A DNA stretch of 64,000 bases from Trichosporon coremiiforme (GCA_039545355.1 BCJJ01000003.1:248001-312000); one strand, 5' to 3'. Counted from the first letter of the stretch, positions 1 through 11,337 are shown. The notes: generated by a model not told the origin, from the sequence alone. Program-made: numbers and translations.

Positions 1-1483
1 CGGCATAGCGCGGCGTAGCGGGACCGCGGTTCACCGGCTTCCAAGCATGTCCGACACTCGCGAAGCTTCCCATCATGGTAGGAGAGCGACTTGAGGTAGA
101 CGTTGGGCGGTGTAAATCTCGCCCGTTCGCCGTTAGGATTCGTCTCCTCGTCAGATATCCTGCGCTTACGCCGCTTCGGAGGATCGGCTGCGCCCATCGA
201 TGACGGAGAGGCACTTTCTCGCTCGGGCGCCTGCTCTTCACTTGCTGGTCGCTCCTTGAGAGTGATTTCAACACTGAGACGCGATCGTGGTGGCGGATCG
301 CTCTGTTGGCGAAGCGCACCATCCTCATTAGGGCGCTCGCCCGCCATTCTGCCCTTGCCCTTCGCCGCTGAGAGAGATGACGGGGAGTCTTGGACATCCG
401 GAATAGTGTCTGCGGCTTCGTCTGCGAATCGAACTTTGGAAGCACTTAACGGTAACCGGGGTCGTCTTGGGGTAGAGCCGTTTTTCAGCGCCGACGAGAT
501 GCTCGGTAGCGAGGTCGATCTGGGAATAGAAGAAGCCGGTGTCGGAGTACGAGGGAGCTACGATTAGCTTCAGAAAGATCAAGACAGCTTACAGATGCGG
601 TGCGCTCAACCTGGCGATGCTTCGCGACAGCTGGGAGCTTTGCAGCAGTGGACGAACCACTGGCGCTGCTTGGTTGTGGAAGACGAGCGGCAGTCGCAGC
701 AGACGATGTCCCTGCTGAATCGCGGGCGGCTGCATGCGGAAACGGCGGGGTTGGTCGAAGGCCGGCGCCGCCCAGCATGCGCTCAACCTCTCGTCGAACA
801 AGCATGGCGATGACGTCCATTTGACCTGGACCCATGTCGACGTTCGATCCCACGTTCATGTCGAGCTCAGCCGGAAGAGGTTCTTCATCTTGAAGAATCT
901 CGCCAGTGGCTAGCCTTCGCATGCGTTCAACCTTCATAAACTCTTCGAGATCTCGATCGTCCTCGGCTGTCCACGGTTGCTCTTGCAGCAAGGGATGGCC
1001 GTCCTCGGTACCATTCTGAGGCTCGGGCTCGGGCGTAGCGTCGTCTTCCTGGGGGAGCATAGATGTGTCGGAGTCGTCTCCTTCATCTTCTTCGTCATCC
1101 CCGTCATCGTCGTCATCGTCGTCATCTCCGTCGACGAATGGAAGCTCCTCGGCAAAGGCGCGTGTTTTCAAGGCTCTGATTTTGCCCCTGTCACACGTAA
1201 TCTGGCCCGTGATGAGGTCGATCTCGTCGTCCTCTTCCGGTGCGATCATTCCGTACTTGTGGGAGATGCCGTTCCACCTCTCGAAAAGTTTTGCGAAGCT
1301 AGCCTGGCGCAAGGCGTTGACCTCCTCGCTGCTGAGATTCGGCGTGACATTGCGGCTGAGTGGACGCGTCGGAGCGGTGGGCGCGGGGGCGGAGGCGGGA
1401 GGCTCGGCAATGAGTTCAGCAATGGGCTCAGCGACAGGTTCAGCGATGGGCCGCCCCTCGGGGTCTGAAGGGACGGCCGACAT
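1..1483 (-). CDS. SCM3: Scm3-like CENP-A (Cse4) histone chaperone, 3' truncated by window edge
   Basis: Exon 1 is 1483..593; a 35-nt intron (592..558, GTAAGC...CGTAG) is followed by exon 2 (557..1), open to the window edge, giving at least 480 residues. Residues about 55-105 match the Scm3 signature: a helix (SFAKLFERWNGISHKYG), then DDEIDLITGQITCDRGKIRAL, resembling the family pattern F..IFE.Y...DEIDL.TGEIV.D.G.L. Scm3/HJURP chaperones deposit the centromeric H3 variant at kinetochores. The signature is followed by a run of Asp/Glu (about residues 115-145), usual for a histone chaperone, then a low-complexity basic tail (PPKRRKRR) and a Cys pair (RECRTC) near the edge. The family call rests on the short motif only. 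The start gives MSAVPSDPEG and is the first ATG after an upstream promoter gap. Confidence 0.72.
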
Positions 1484-1884
1484 GCTATGAACGCATTATA
1501 CGATGCCAGAGGGCGAGTGTGTGGAGTGGTGAGGGGGTGTGGAGGAGAGGTGGAGGGCAGCAAAGCGAGAGTTGACGGTTGTTGTTGTTGCTGCGTCAAA
1601 ACGCGCCGGCGGCGATCGACGGAGGCAACTCACATCTCGGCGGCGCTCCTGGGACTCGTCACTATTCCATCTCGCCCATCCACTTTCAACCTCGTCATCT
1701 ACTCCTTACACAAATCGCGTTCTTTTCCGCCAGAGCGACAATTGGGGCCTGCTGAAGAGCCTGCATCGACGTTTGTGGATCCCGACAACGAGGACCATGC
1801 CTGCAGCCCAGACGTTCTTGGCTCCGAGCAACCTCTCATAAGCGCATCCACGACTCGCGGCTTTGGCCGTCTGTGCCCCGAACC
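1484..1884. promoter_or_regulatory. Divergent promoter region between SCM3-like and Dsc4-like genes
   Basis: These 401 bases separate two divergently transcribed genes and must hold both promoters and 5' leaders. A GTT-rich tract (TTGTTGTTGTTGCTGCG, about 1579-1595) is visible. I see no clear TATA box and no RNA gene. Confidence 0.4.
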
Positions 1885-3227
1885 ATGGTGTACTCACCCC
1901 AGCGACGCCATGTAGTGGCCCAGGTGAGTCCAGTCTATCTATCAACACACACGCTCGCTGGAACTGCGATGTGTTGTGTCTCGTGGCTCGTGACTGGCGT
2001 GTATCGCTCTGAACCCGCCCGGCGGCAACGCACGGACATGAGCCAGCGCTTTCGAACCAAATCTCATCAAGTTCGCTGCTAACCTTCAGCTCTCGACGAC
2101 CATGCAGGCCTTGTCATTCATGCAGCACCTCTATACTCCGAACACGATCATCCTCGTATTCCGCTTGTTGTCACAAATACGTAAGTGCTGCTGATGAAGC
2201 TGAATTAACAGATCAGAGATTAGGGCTCCAGCCATTATTCAGCCGACGCGCAGCTTATTCGCTCTGTTTTCTCTGGTGACTGTCATGAACACGGTTGCGG
2301 CGCTCTTCCATTATCTCGATTTCTCTAGTGGCATGAACGGGACCAAGGGCGTCTTCCTGGACTTTGTGGGCCAAGGTGAGCTCGCCAACTTCGAAGGTGA
2401 CATGCGCTAATGCCGCAGCCAACCCGGCGTCACTGACCCGCATTCTTCTACTCGACCTTCTCATCTACTTTGTGCAACTTGTGACTGTGGCTGTGTGCTA
2501 TGTCGTCAACTTCACTCCGACCCTTCCCAAGTCCGACTTGTTCCCGTACGACGACCTGCTGTTGCCACCGGATACACCGCCACCGATCGCCGAAGACGAC
2601 GTGGATGTTGAGGCCGGCGACCAGTTCCGTCAGCGCCGTATGGGGAAGGGCCCTAGGTATCAGAATGTTGCCACGGACGAGAACGAGGTCTGGCTTGAAG
2701 AGGAAGACGAGGAGGTTGAGCCAACCTGTGAGCTTAGCAAACTGTACTGGAGCTGACAAGTAGCGTCATCGGGCAAGCGAGTGTTCCATGCCGGCTCGCG
2801 TGTCCGAAACGCGCGGAACGGCGTCCCCCTTATCTTCACGCTCAGCTTGTCGCACCTCGTCAATCTCATCTTCCGCCTGCCGGCTCCGAACCCGACACGA
2901 TTAACCACGGGTGGTACACCGGCCGGCACGCCACCTGTGACGCCCCGTGAGGCGCAGAACCGCCTCCAAGCCTTAGCAGCTGCATTAGCGCAGGCTCAGG
3001 AGCGGATCGACCCCAGCCAGAGCACGAGCGCACAGCGTTTAGCTGCTCTGACGGCTGTTCTCCGCGAACGTGAGGAAGCCGTCGCCTCTCGCGGGCGGGA
3101 AGAGGATGAGGCAGACGAGCAAGAGGAGGACCGAGACGGTCAGGAGAGGCGGAGTGGAGAGCAGCGCCGGAGTGATGAGGAGGAATATAGAAGAATACCC
3201 GGGGACTACTGGACCTCTAGACCTTAA
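1885..3227 (+). CDS. DUF1746 protein, probable Dsc4-like subunit of the Golgi/ER Dsc E3 ubiquitin ligase
   Basis: Five exons: 1885..1923, 2090..2180, 2217..2375, 2419..2727, 2764..3227 (353 residues). The introns of 36-43 nt (166 nt for the first) all follow GT-AG. The N-terminal half carries the DUF1746 pattern: RRHVVAQLSTTMQALSFMQH, a hydrophobic segment (NTIILVFRLLSQI), SLFALFSLVTVMNTVAALFHYL, and LTRILLLDLLIYFVQLVTVAV, giving about three or four membrane segments. The C-terminal half is a cytosolic acidic/Gln-Arg-rich tail. In fission yeast Dsc4 belongs to the membrane-bound ligase that activates SREBP; that role is inferred from the domain. The second acceptor (2216) was chosen because it alone keeps the DUF1746 frame open. 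Confidence 0.62.
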
Positions 3228-3425
3228 GCATGCATCTGTACTCTACTCGTACGCCATCTCGTGTGCATAGTTCGGACGTTGAACTCCGGACGTCATACAC
3301 CGGACTTGATGTTGCGATCAGGCAACTGAGTTCCGTCGCTGGTGTTGTTTCACGAGACATAACATTAGCGCCTACAAGCGTGATCCTCCAACTCTTCGTC
3401 ACAACAACAAAAGTACCCATCCACA

Positions 3426-3803
3426 ATGCCGTCCCCAGCGGTGATAGGGATCTGCCCCACCGAGTCGGTGCAGGTGCCTACCCGAGCTACCCGGTCGCAG
3501 TAGTCAGCTAACGTGCAGGAGGTGCACCAGTCTCTCCCTCTCGACCCTCTCAGCCCCAGCACCGCGGACCTGCTTGCTGGTGATGTCGAGTACCACCTTC
3601 ACTTTCTTCTGCAGAAGGCGAAGAAGTTAATGGTGCACGGAAAGCGAACAATGCTGCTTCCAGAGGATGTGGAGCACGCAATGAGGCTCTGTCGGTCGAG
3701 CCAGTGATTGTTCCTCCGCAACCACTGCCACATCCGCGAGGTGCGCCGACGCCCCAGTTACGCCTCTCCAGCAGCGAGCGGAGTGAGCCCGAACCAGATA
3801 TTT
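3426..3803 (+). CDS. Solitary TAF6-type histone-fold protein (truncated TAF6 paralogue or pseudogene)
   Basis: Exon 1 is 3426..3473; a 45-nt intron ends in GCTAACGTGCAG; exon 2 runs from 3519 to a TGA at 3705-3707, giving 79 residues. The product aligns end to end with the TAF6 histone fold: ICPTESVQEVHQSLPLDPLS, then DVEYHLHFLLQKAKKLMVHG and KRTMLLPEDVEHAMRL, where TAF6 proteins have ...DVEYRL..I...A.KFM.H.KR..LT..D...AL.L. TAF6 pairs with TAF9 in TFIID/SAGA. The several hundred residues of HEAT domain that follow the fold in normal TAF6 are missing. At the point where TAF6 reads VEP, the sequence continues in another frame (VEPVIVPPQPLPHP...) to a TGA at 3801-3803, so a small indel may have cut an already short gene. 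Function is uncertain. Confidence 0.6.
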
Positions 3804-3913
3804 GAGTACAGCGTAATCTAGTACCCGATGCGACATGTTGTAATAATATCACAGTCTAGCATAACATTATACTAACAAGTCTACTAGTCTCTAAAATCTA
3901 CTCCATCCTGTAT

Positions 3914-5551
3914 CTATCCACGATTAGGAACCGCCTTGATCGCCTCATCGATGAGCTGGTTTGTCTCCCCCGGATTGTCGAGGTAGAGGTGGTGACCCGC
4001 GCCAGAGACAATCTTGACCTTGACGTTGGCATTGCCCGCCTCCCTCATGCGCTCCTGCGCGTCGTTTCCGCCCTTGACGTCCATCCAGTCATTGTCACCG
4101 TAGGCAAAAGTAACGGGCACCTTGAGACCGGCAATGCGCTCGACGAGGGGCATGCGCGCGTACGCGCCTGGCGCGAGCAAGTGACTGATGCAATACTCGC
4201 CAGAGCCGCGCATGGCAGTCACGCCGTAGATGTACGCGTGGAGGGCGCGAATGTCGTCGGGGTCCTGAGCACTGAACCGGCGCATCGTGTACTTCCCCAC
4301 AAGCAGAGGACCCCACGGACCGAGAGAACGCATAAGCGAGAACGGGGACAGACCACGCTCCCACGCCCACAGGATTGAGCGTGTCGCAATCTTGCGATAA
4401 GTACTGGGGGCCTCGTTCCGCCACTGCCGTGCTTCACCCTTGATGTGCTCGTCGGAGGGCTTTACGGGTGCGTTCTTGAGCGGTTTGGCGTCTGCGGCGG
4501 GACCAGCAGAGGTCGAACGCTGGAGGTTGGCCTGGTCGGCACCGAGTTCCTGGTGCACGGCCGCTTCAGCGTCATCGCTGCTCGCATTGACGATACCGTC
4601 GATGCGTTTTCCGTCAGCACCGACAGAGAGGAGTTTAGTCGATCCATCAGGATTGTGCGGGAATCCAACTGGACTCAGCAGCACTAAAGCGGAGACACGG
4701 TCGGGATACCGCTTGGCGTACGCCGTGCTCAGGTATCCGCCGAGAGAGTGCCCGACAAGCAACATCTTGTCGATGCCCTCCTGGCGGCGCCAGTTCTCAA
4801 GCGAGTCGAGGAAGAAATGTTCCGCTGTCGCCACTCTGCTCTCCACAGAATGTTGCTTCGAAGACAGGAGATGCGAACTCGGGCGCGAGGACAGGCCCAT
4901 CCCGAGCCAGTCGAGGAAGAAGGTGCGCCTTCCTGTTGAGGCCGCTGAGCGCGAGATCGAGGCCCAGTTCTTGAAGAAGAAGCCCTGCGCTGCGCCATAC
5001 CCATGAAGGACGACTACGGCCTCGCGATTCCCCGCGGTCTGGGGGGTCGTGAATTCCAAAGTGTTGATGTAATCCCCCTTTTTATCGCAGTGCAGGACGT
5101 GGCTGAGGCGCTTGGCCGCCTTGCTGCTCCCTCCGCTAGAGACAGACTCTGCATCAGAGCCAACGGGAACGTCCGGCCTCGGCGGCGCGGCATGCGGATC
5201 GGGGGTGGGGACGAATACCTTGCGCACGCGCGCCACGAGTCCAGTGCCCTCCTCTGGCGTGTCCTCGGTCTCGTTGGGAAGAGAGGCGCTGCTGGCGTTG
5301 TTCCAGAACCACGACTTGGACTCGGGACGCAGAGACGGCGTGTAGAACGGCATTTTGCGGAGGAGACGTTCCTCGGCCAGACGCGCGTCGCGGTACCCGT
5401 TTGAAGACCACCAGGCGACAAGACTGGACTTAAAGTCCCCCGGGATATCCCCGGGCTCGGGGATGTGCGTCGTCGAGGAGCTGGGGGAGGCTGAGGGAGC
5501 CGAAGAGGGTGTGTCGAGCACGCTCGGGGGTGCCGTGGATGTAGCGGCCAT
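3914..5551 (-). CDS. Alpha/beta hydrolase of the ABHD4/5 (CGI-58, Ict1/Cld1) type
   Basis: An intronless ORF of 545 residues. The fold shows as an oxyanion strand VVVLHGYGAAQGFFFKNW (about 179-196), FFLDWLGMGLSSRP (211-224), the nucleophile elbow GHSLGG (Ser about 269), and the C-terminal catalytic His in HHLYLDNP (about 520), where H-x4-D is the acyltransferase-type motif of the CGI-58 group. The family includes lysophosphatidate acyltransferases and the mitochondrial cardiolipin phospholipase Cld1. Which activity this protein has cannot be told from sequence. The first 45 residues are Ser/Thr/Pro-rich. A 60-residue insert after strand 6, rich in Asp and Ala, is longer than usual. The start is the only upstream ATG in frame. 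Confidence 0.85.
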   Translation of the reverse strand: MAATSTAPPSVLDTPSSAPSASPSSSTTHIPEPGDIPGDFKSSLVAWWSSNGYRDARLAEERLLRKMPFYTPSLRPESKSWFWNNASSASLPNETEDTPEEGTGLVARVRKVFVPTPDPHAAPPRPDVPVGSDAESVSSGGSSKAAKRLSHVLHCDKKGDYINTLEFTTPQTAGNREAVVVLHGYGAAQGFFFKNWASISRSAASTGRRTFFLDWLGMGLSSRPSSHLLSSKQHSVESRVATAEHFFLDSLENWRRQEGIDKMLLVGHSLGGYLSTAYAKRYPDRVSALVLLSPVGFPHNPDGSTKLLSVGADGKRIDGIVNASSDDAEAAVHQELGADQANLQRSTSAGPAADAKPLKNAPVKPSDEHIKGEARQWRNEAPSTYRKIATRSILWAWERGLSPFSLMRSLGPWGPLLVGKYTMRRFSAQDPDDIRALHAYIYGVTAMRGSGEYCISHLLAPGAYARMPLVERIAGLKVPVTFAYGDNDWMDVKGGNDAQERMREAGNANVKVKIVSGAGHHLYLDNPGETNQLIDEAIKAVPNRG

Positions 5552-6220
5552 GTTGAATGCTTGACGGAGGTGAAGATGGGGTTTGCAACGAGTGAGACTA
5601 GGTCGGGTGGCGCGAGCCAGGTTAAGCGCTCGAGCGCCTAGGAGTCGGCTTATTGTCAGCTCTCAGCTGGGAGCCAGCTGAAGTCGGGAAACAAGTGAGT
5701 TGGTCGTGGGGAGAATGCACGCCCAACTGCCTATAGATAAGTAGTTGCGATAAAGTTGTTATCGATAGCTTTGGTCCGGACGAAAATCATCTGCGGTGCA
5801 TGCCCGGGGGTGGGATGACCGGCGGTCGGGGCAGCTTTCGTCGGTGGATGCCGAGCGATGACGCCTGTGCCTGTAGCGGGCCGGTGGCGTCTCGCCCGGC
5901 GGTCAGTCACAAAACCCCTGCCTCGCTTAGCCTTCGCACGGTGGCCGATGTGGAGGTACACGACAACATCACGTGACAAATCGCGTGGCAAGGATGAGGG
6001 TCTCAGGTGCGGCTTACTCGGCGTTAGTCGTGCGGGCGTACGAGGCGCGGGTGGGCTGGGCGAGGTACAGGCGATCGTCATTTCCGGGTGAGCTCCCCCA
6101 CAGAGCACGCGCGAACGAGAGAGCAGAGCGAGACATTTGTCCGAGGACCCGAGCCGAATCAATCGTCCAGATACGTTCTTGTTCTGTTCATCTGCATCTG
6201 CACATCACCCATAAACAAAA
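5552..6220. promoter_or_regulatory. Divergent promoter/5' leader region of hydrolase and adenylate kinase
   Basis: 669 bases between two divergent start sites. Pyrimidine-rich leader sequence with CATCTGCATCTGCACATCACCC lies just before the split ADK1 start codon. No RNA gene or repeat seen. Confidence 0.4.
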
Positions 6221-7427
<1,207 letters not shown>

Positions 7428-8916
7428 GCAAGCTTCTAGCTTCTTCTTGATAAATATCTAGCTGTCATGTAGGGCGAGTAGAGCAGGGCAGAAGAAAACA
7501 CCGCATGCATTAAACACCGCATACGATAGTCACGTATTCCTGGAGCCTGCAACTTTCACAGCATAGCCGAGATTACCTCGCTCGCGGTCCGTGCACCGGC
7601 TCTGGGGTGTGCCGGAAACACGGGTGCACAGGTGACTAACTCGCCGCTATCAGTAAGGCTGCTCAGAACATTGCGGGTAGCTTGCAGTTGAGGTGACAGC
7701 GAAGCAAGTGGGTGTCTGACGGTGATGTTGCTCCATCGTAGTGGCTGATTTCTTTTTCGTCGCCATGCCCCAGTATCCCGTGGACAGCGACTTCCGCTCG
7801 CTTCCCCGGATCCAGCATTCCTGGCCCGCGTCTCAGTCTCATTACGAACTCCAACGGAAACGAGCGACCTACAACAGTCAGCGACATGTGTCGGAAGCGT
7901 GTCGAGTCTCCTGTCGCCGGTTTTCATCCACTGCGTTGCATTCGTCTGCCGGACTACTGGCAGTGTCGTCTGCTCGTCTACTTGCCAGACGTAAGACACC
8001 CTAAAGTCTACCTTCTCCCACTGGCCACCATCGATCGCAAAACTGGCTAGGCCAGTCTCTCTACTGACGCCTTACGCATCAGCTTGGCGGTGAGGGAGCC
8101 GCGCAGTTGCAGACTGCAGCCGGTCCTCGTTTGGCATCGGAGAGGTCAACCAGTTCAACTCATATCTGCGCTCCTCGATGCAATCAATAACGGCGTCAAC
8201 CCGATTTCACTCTGCCTGTCGCTGAATGAGGCCGGAGGGTGAGTATGCACAGGCGCAGGATTGGTCTGGAGGCGACTCAAGAGAGGCGAATCTTACCGCG
8301 CCTCTGCTCACAAAGCTGGTCGAGGACATCTCCTGGTCATCCCGTACCTCTCCCATTCAAACCAGAGCCCAGTGCATCCGTTAGAAGCACTTACGTCCCT
8401 CAGCCAGCTCATCGCGGTACACGGGGGGCTGATTGCAGCAGGGTCGCAGGACCGTACGAGAGGATGGCTGGGGGCCGCAAGAGGGCGGTGGATTGCGCTG
8501 TGGTATGGAGGCATCAGCATCCCCCTCTCCGCAAGGCGACGCAAGCCAGCGACCGACGCTGCCCGAGGGTGAGCCCCTCATTATGCTGTCAGCAGTTGTT
8601 GAGCGTCGCAAGCAAGTCGGAAAGCGACGGATGTCAGTTCATAGTCCCCTCCCCGACTCTCATTCGCTCGCAACCCGCCCCCCGATTCGCTGACATCCAC
8701 ACCATCTCACTGGACAGTGCCATGTCGGCCACCGTTACCGCCGGCAATCGCTCGCGAGGCGACGAGACGGAGTGCATCCTGTGCAAAGTAGCAAGCTCAT
8801 GATTCATTCATATACTTCTGAGGCCAACTCAACTCAGCTTACTTCTTCAATGCTTCACTTCTGAACGTATCGACGTATCACAACAATCCTCGCGTAATGG
8901 TCCTCGCGTGACGCGA
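7428..8916. other. 1.5-kb stretch with no assigned gene
   Basis: Between the 3' ends of two convergent genes. ORFs of 147 aa (7556-7999, -) and 187 aa (8239-8802, +) show no domain I recognise. A fragment on + (about 8084-8240) could be an exon: with a preceding GTAAGA...CATCAG intron it would read ...QLISALLDAINNGVNPISLCLSLNEAGG, but I could not join it to a convincing gene. Treat as unannotated. Confidence 0.3.
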
Positions 8917-9466
8917 TTAGTGCGGGTCCGCACGACCGTCGCGCTTGAGACGGAGCTGGGGATGGTTAGGCTGCATCAAGGTCTTTACTGTGGACATACG
9001 GTTCCGTTGGCCACTGCTGGTCAGCTCTGAACACACAAGGGAAGTGGTGGGCTATCGCCCACAGGAAGACTCACGCTGTTTGCCAAGAGCAGCGACGCCG
9101 CCGAGTCCGGCGCAACCGACACAGAACGCGAGAGGGTAGAGCTCGACGGGGACGTCTGTTGATGGGTGGCGTGTGGGAACGGGAAGGCGTCGTGTTAGAT
9201 TCCGTTCGAGGAAGACCGTGTCAGCACATTACTCCAACTCATTGAACGCCTCCGTGGATGGCGCACTGAAGGCGTTCTCAGCCGCACGACGTACCCTTCA
9301 GACCGAAGCGGAAGAGCTAGCTGTCAGCTTGTGGTCGGAAGTTCTAAGCTGGACTCACGAGCTTGGGCTTTCCGCCGCGGGTGTCGACCTGGGTCCAGCG
9401 GCGCTGCTGCATGGCCTTGCGGTTGAAGGCGGTACGGGCGGTGTTGAGTCCGGTGCGGGCGAGCAT
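8917..9466 (-). CDS. NDUFA4/MLRQ (B12D-like) mitochondrial inner-membrane subunit with a 14-nt microexon
   Basis: Five exons: 9466..9359, 9316..9295, 9155..9075, 9013..9000, 8955..8917, for 87 residues; every junction is GT-AG and phase-consistent. The N-terminus (MLARTGLNTARTAFNRKAM, then QQRRW) is an Arg-rich mitochondrial presequence. The core is GLKDVPVELYPLAFCVGCAG followed by LGGVAALGK, a short B12D-type membrane helix preceded by P-x-E-x-YPL, and ends LRLKRDGRADPH. In fungi this family is annotated as NADH-ubiquinone reductase complex I MLRQ subunit; the animal homologue NDUFA4 sits in cytochrome oxidase. Exon 4 (14 nt, coding ANGT plus part of a Leu codon) is needed to restore frame. 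The family is short and divergent, hence moderate confidence. Confidence 0.7.
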
Positions 9467-10551
9467 TGTGGTTACGTTGAGTGGTGGGTGTGAGTGCAAG
9501 GATGCGGGAAATGGGACCAAAGGAGGCGTGCTTATAAACGTCTTGGGGGGCAGGTGGGGGAAGCCAGCCTCCAAGCTGGCACATGATGCATGATGCGCAC
9601 TACACGCGCCGATCTACGCGCATCCTGCGAGTCTGGCCACTGCAGCTGGCACGAGACTTATGCTGGGGTGAGAAGAGGATGGGCGCAGGCCGCACTAGTA
9701 AGTGGCGAGGTCATGTGAACACCGTGTCATACCCAGATTCAGACGTCATGGCCATGAGCCTGTTTCGCCACTCAACACCCACTCCACTGTTAACCTGATT
9801 CCGAATGCATCAATCGTCTTGATCCTTGATTAAGCTCGACTGACACTCCCGATCCCTCCCATGCTCGCAGCAAAGGAGCAAAGGATGTCTCGCCCACCCT
9901 TTGACACACCTCCCGGACGCGCAGCTTCACTGGAATTGTGCGCAGCCCGATCCGTGTCAGACACTTCATATCTCGATCACACCTTCTTACATCACCGTCG
10001 CTCTCGATCTTATCAACGATTCGACGATGAACGCCGCCACATCACCTCGCACCGAGCGACCTCATCATCACCCTTTGCCCACTGACTGACATCGCTTATT
10101 CCTAACCCGTCACCGACTGCGAGAACCTAGAGGTCGGCGACTGCAGTCGGTGTCCCACGCGCGATTACGTCATGACGCGCCTCTACCGGACAACACCGAC
10201 GGAGGTCTGATTCCCGGTTCCGTTCTCGATAAGCTTAGACTGGAGTCAGTGCCCCTCCTTCTCGTTTTGCACGATCGTCCACTAGAGTTGATCGAACCAA
10301 CTCCCGAAACCTCATTGTCTTAGCGCATTGTTCATCAAGGATCGTCACTCACACTGCAGGTAGCTAGGGCATAGCGGCCTCACTCGGGAGGGAGCGCCCT
10401 TGTGCAATGAAAAAACCGGCATTGGGCTTCCAACCATATCTCCACCGCCCACAATGCCATCGGTTGAGTGGAACCCTTCTTCATCCCGCCACGTTCTTCC
10501 TCGTCCTCTTGACTCCGCGTGGAAAAAAGGAGGCACTCTTCGTGCACTCAC
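9467..10551. other. Intergenic, no gene recognised
   Basis: About 1.1 kb upstream of the mitochondrial gene and downstream of the tRNA-Ile gene. Only short unsupported ORFs. A T-run on the minus strand near 10524-10530 is the likely Pol III terminator of the tRNA-Ile gene. Confidence 0.3.
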
Positions 10552-10644
10552 TGACCACTGACAGGATCGAACTGCCGACCTCCGCATGGACTGATACTCG
10601 TCTGAGTATTAGTACGATGCTCTAACCAGCTGAGCTAAGCGGCC
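10552..10644 (-). tRNA. tRNA-Ile(AAT) with 19-nt intron
   Basis: Acceptor GGCCGCT pairs with AGTGGTC (two G-T), discriminator A. A box TTAGCTCAGCTGGTTAGAGC. Anticodon loop CTAATA, then an intron (CTCAGACGAGTATCAGTCC), then A and the 3' stem TGCGG. T arm GGCAG-TTCGATC-CTGTC. A T-run follows on the minus strand. Confidence 0.87.
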
Positions 10645-10700
10645 TAAGACGATGACATGAGCACCACGATAGTGGTCCCGACGTCCCTCCCCGAGGCCGT

Positions 10701-10810
10701 TGTTGGGATCAGCATATAAACGACCAGCTGCCTAAAAGTATGTTGGAATTACCATATAAGCGGTCCAGCAGCCTAATAGTAATTGATTCCCGTTTTTCCA
10801 TATCCCAACA
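10701..10810 (+). mobile_element. Mini-element pair (TRIM-like), 40-bp plus 70-bp units, flanked by GGCCGT
   Basis: Unit 10741..10810 begins TGTTGGAATT and ends TATCCCAACA (TG...CA ends) and contains ATATAAGCGGTCCAGCAGCC, resembling the TATA-to-U5 core of the nearby LTRs. A related 40-bp truncated unit (10701..10740, TGTTGGGATCAGCATATAAACG) abuts it in tandem. The pair is bounded by the 6-mer GGCCGT at 10695-10700 and 10811-10816, as expected of a target-site duplication. Homologous copies lie at 11118-11184 and 45031-45099. Confidence 0.6.
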
Positions 10811-10816
10811 GGCCGT

Positions 10817-11114
10817 CGTTGGGAATCACGTGATCTTGCCCGTCACCCCGGTGCTCGGCAGCGCCCCCCCACCCCCTTCTGACGTTTTATTGTTCTCGTT
10901 AGCACCCCTGTTTCGCTGTATGCTTCTTACACACATTCTCAGTTCCCCGGCACCTTCCAACAGTCTGCAGCTACTCATATTGTTCTCTAGCTGCCTGTAG
11001 ACATATAAACGGCCTCTTGGCCACCCTATGCATCCTCATCCAATCGATCAGTTCAATCTAGCCGTGCTGCGAGCAACATCGTTGCTTGGGCATCCAGTAG
11101 CTCAGATCCCAACA
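10817..11114 (+). mobile_element. Solo-LTR-like repeat, copy A
   Basis: 298 bp. The 5' end is CGTTGGGAATCACGTGATC (consensus TGTTGGAAATCACGTGAT) and the 3' end is GCTCAGATCCCAACA. It shares with the other copies the block ATTGTTCTCTAGCTGCCTGTAG, then a TATA core (here ACATATAAACGGCC), GATCAGTTCAATCTAGCCGTG, and CGAGCAACATCGTTGCTTGGGCATCCAG. The TG...CA ends, internal TATA element and multiple dispersed copies indicate an LTR left by recombination. No internal retrotransposon coding region is present. Confidence 0.75.
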
Positions 11115-11117
11115 AGG

Positions 11118-11184
11118 TGTTGGGATATGGAAAAACGGGAATTAATTACTATTAGGCTGTTGGACCGCTATGGTAATTCCAACA
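11118..11184 (-). mobile_element. Mini-element (TRIM-like), inverted copy
   Basis: 67 bp, nearly identical to the reverse complement of 10741-10810: TGTTGGGATATGG at the left, AATTCCAACA at the right. It is flanked by ACAAGG at 11112-11117 and 11185-11190, so it inserted at the very end of LTR copy A (whose last four bases are part of the duplication). Confidence 0.65.
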
Positions 11185-11253
11185 ACAAGGGTAGCTTCGG
11201 TTGACGTTATGTTGTGGGCCGCCCCACAAGCGAGCGAAGGATTCAGCATCAAA

Positions 11254-11337
11254 GCCTCCTTATTTCAGTGGAAGAATTTTTCCCTTCTACTTTGTCAGTA
11301 GAGGAAACGGTCGCGGGTTCGACCCCCGCAGGAGGTT
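11254..11337 (+). tRNA. tRNA-Arg(TCT) with ~12-nt intron
   Basis: Acceptor GCCTCCT pairs with AGGAGGT. Anticodon stem TTTCC/GGAAA encloses CTTCTA, intron CTTTGTCAGTAG, then A. Variable loop CGGTC; T arm GCGGG-TTCGACC-CCCGC. The D arm is short (TATTTCAGTGGAAGAA) compared with its Thr relatives, and no T-run follows closely, so it may be a weakened gene. Confidence 0.65.

Noticed and set aside
8239..8802. 187-residue ORF as a gene
   Set aside because: No domain, mixed codon use, and overlap with several equally long ORFs in other frames.
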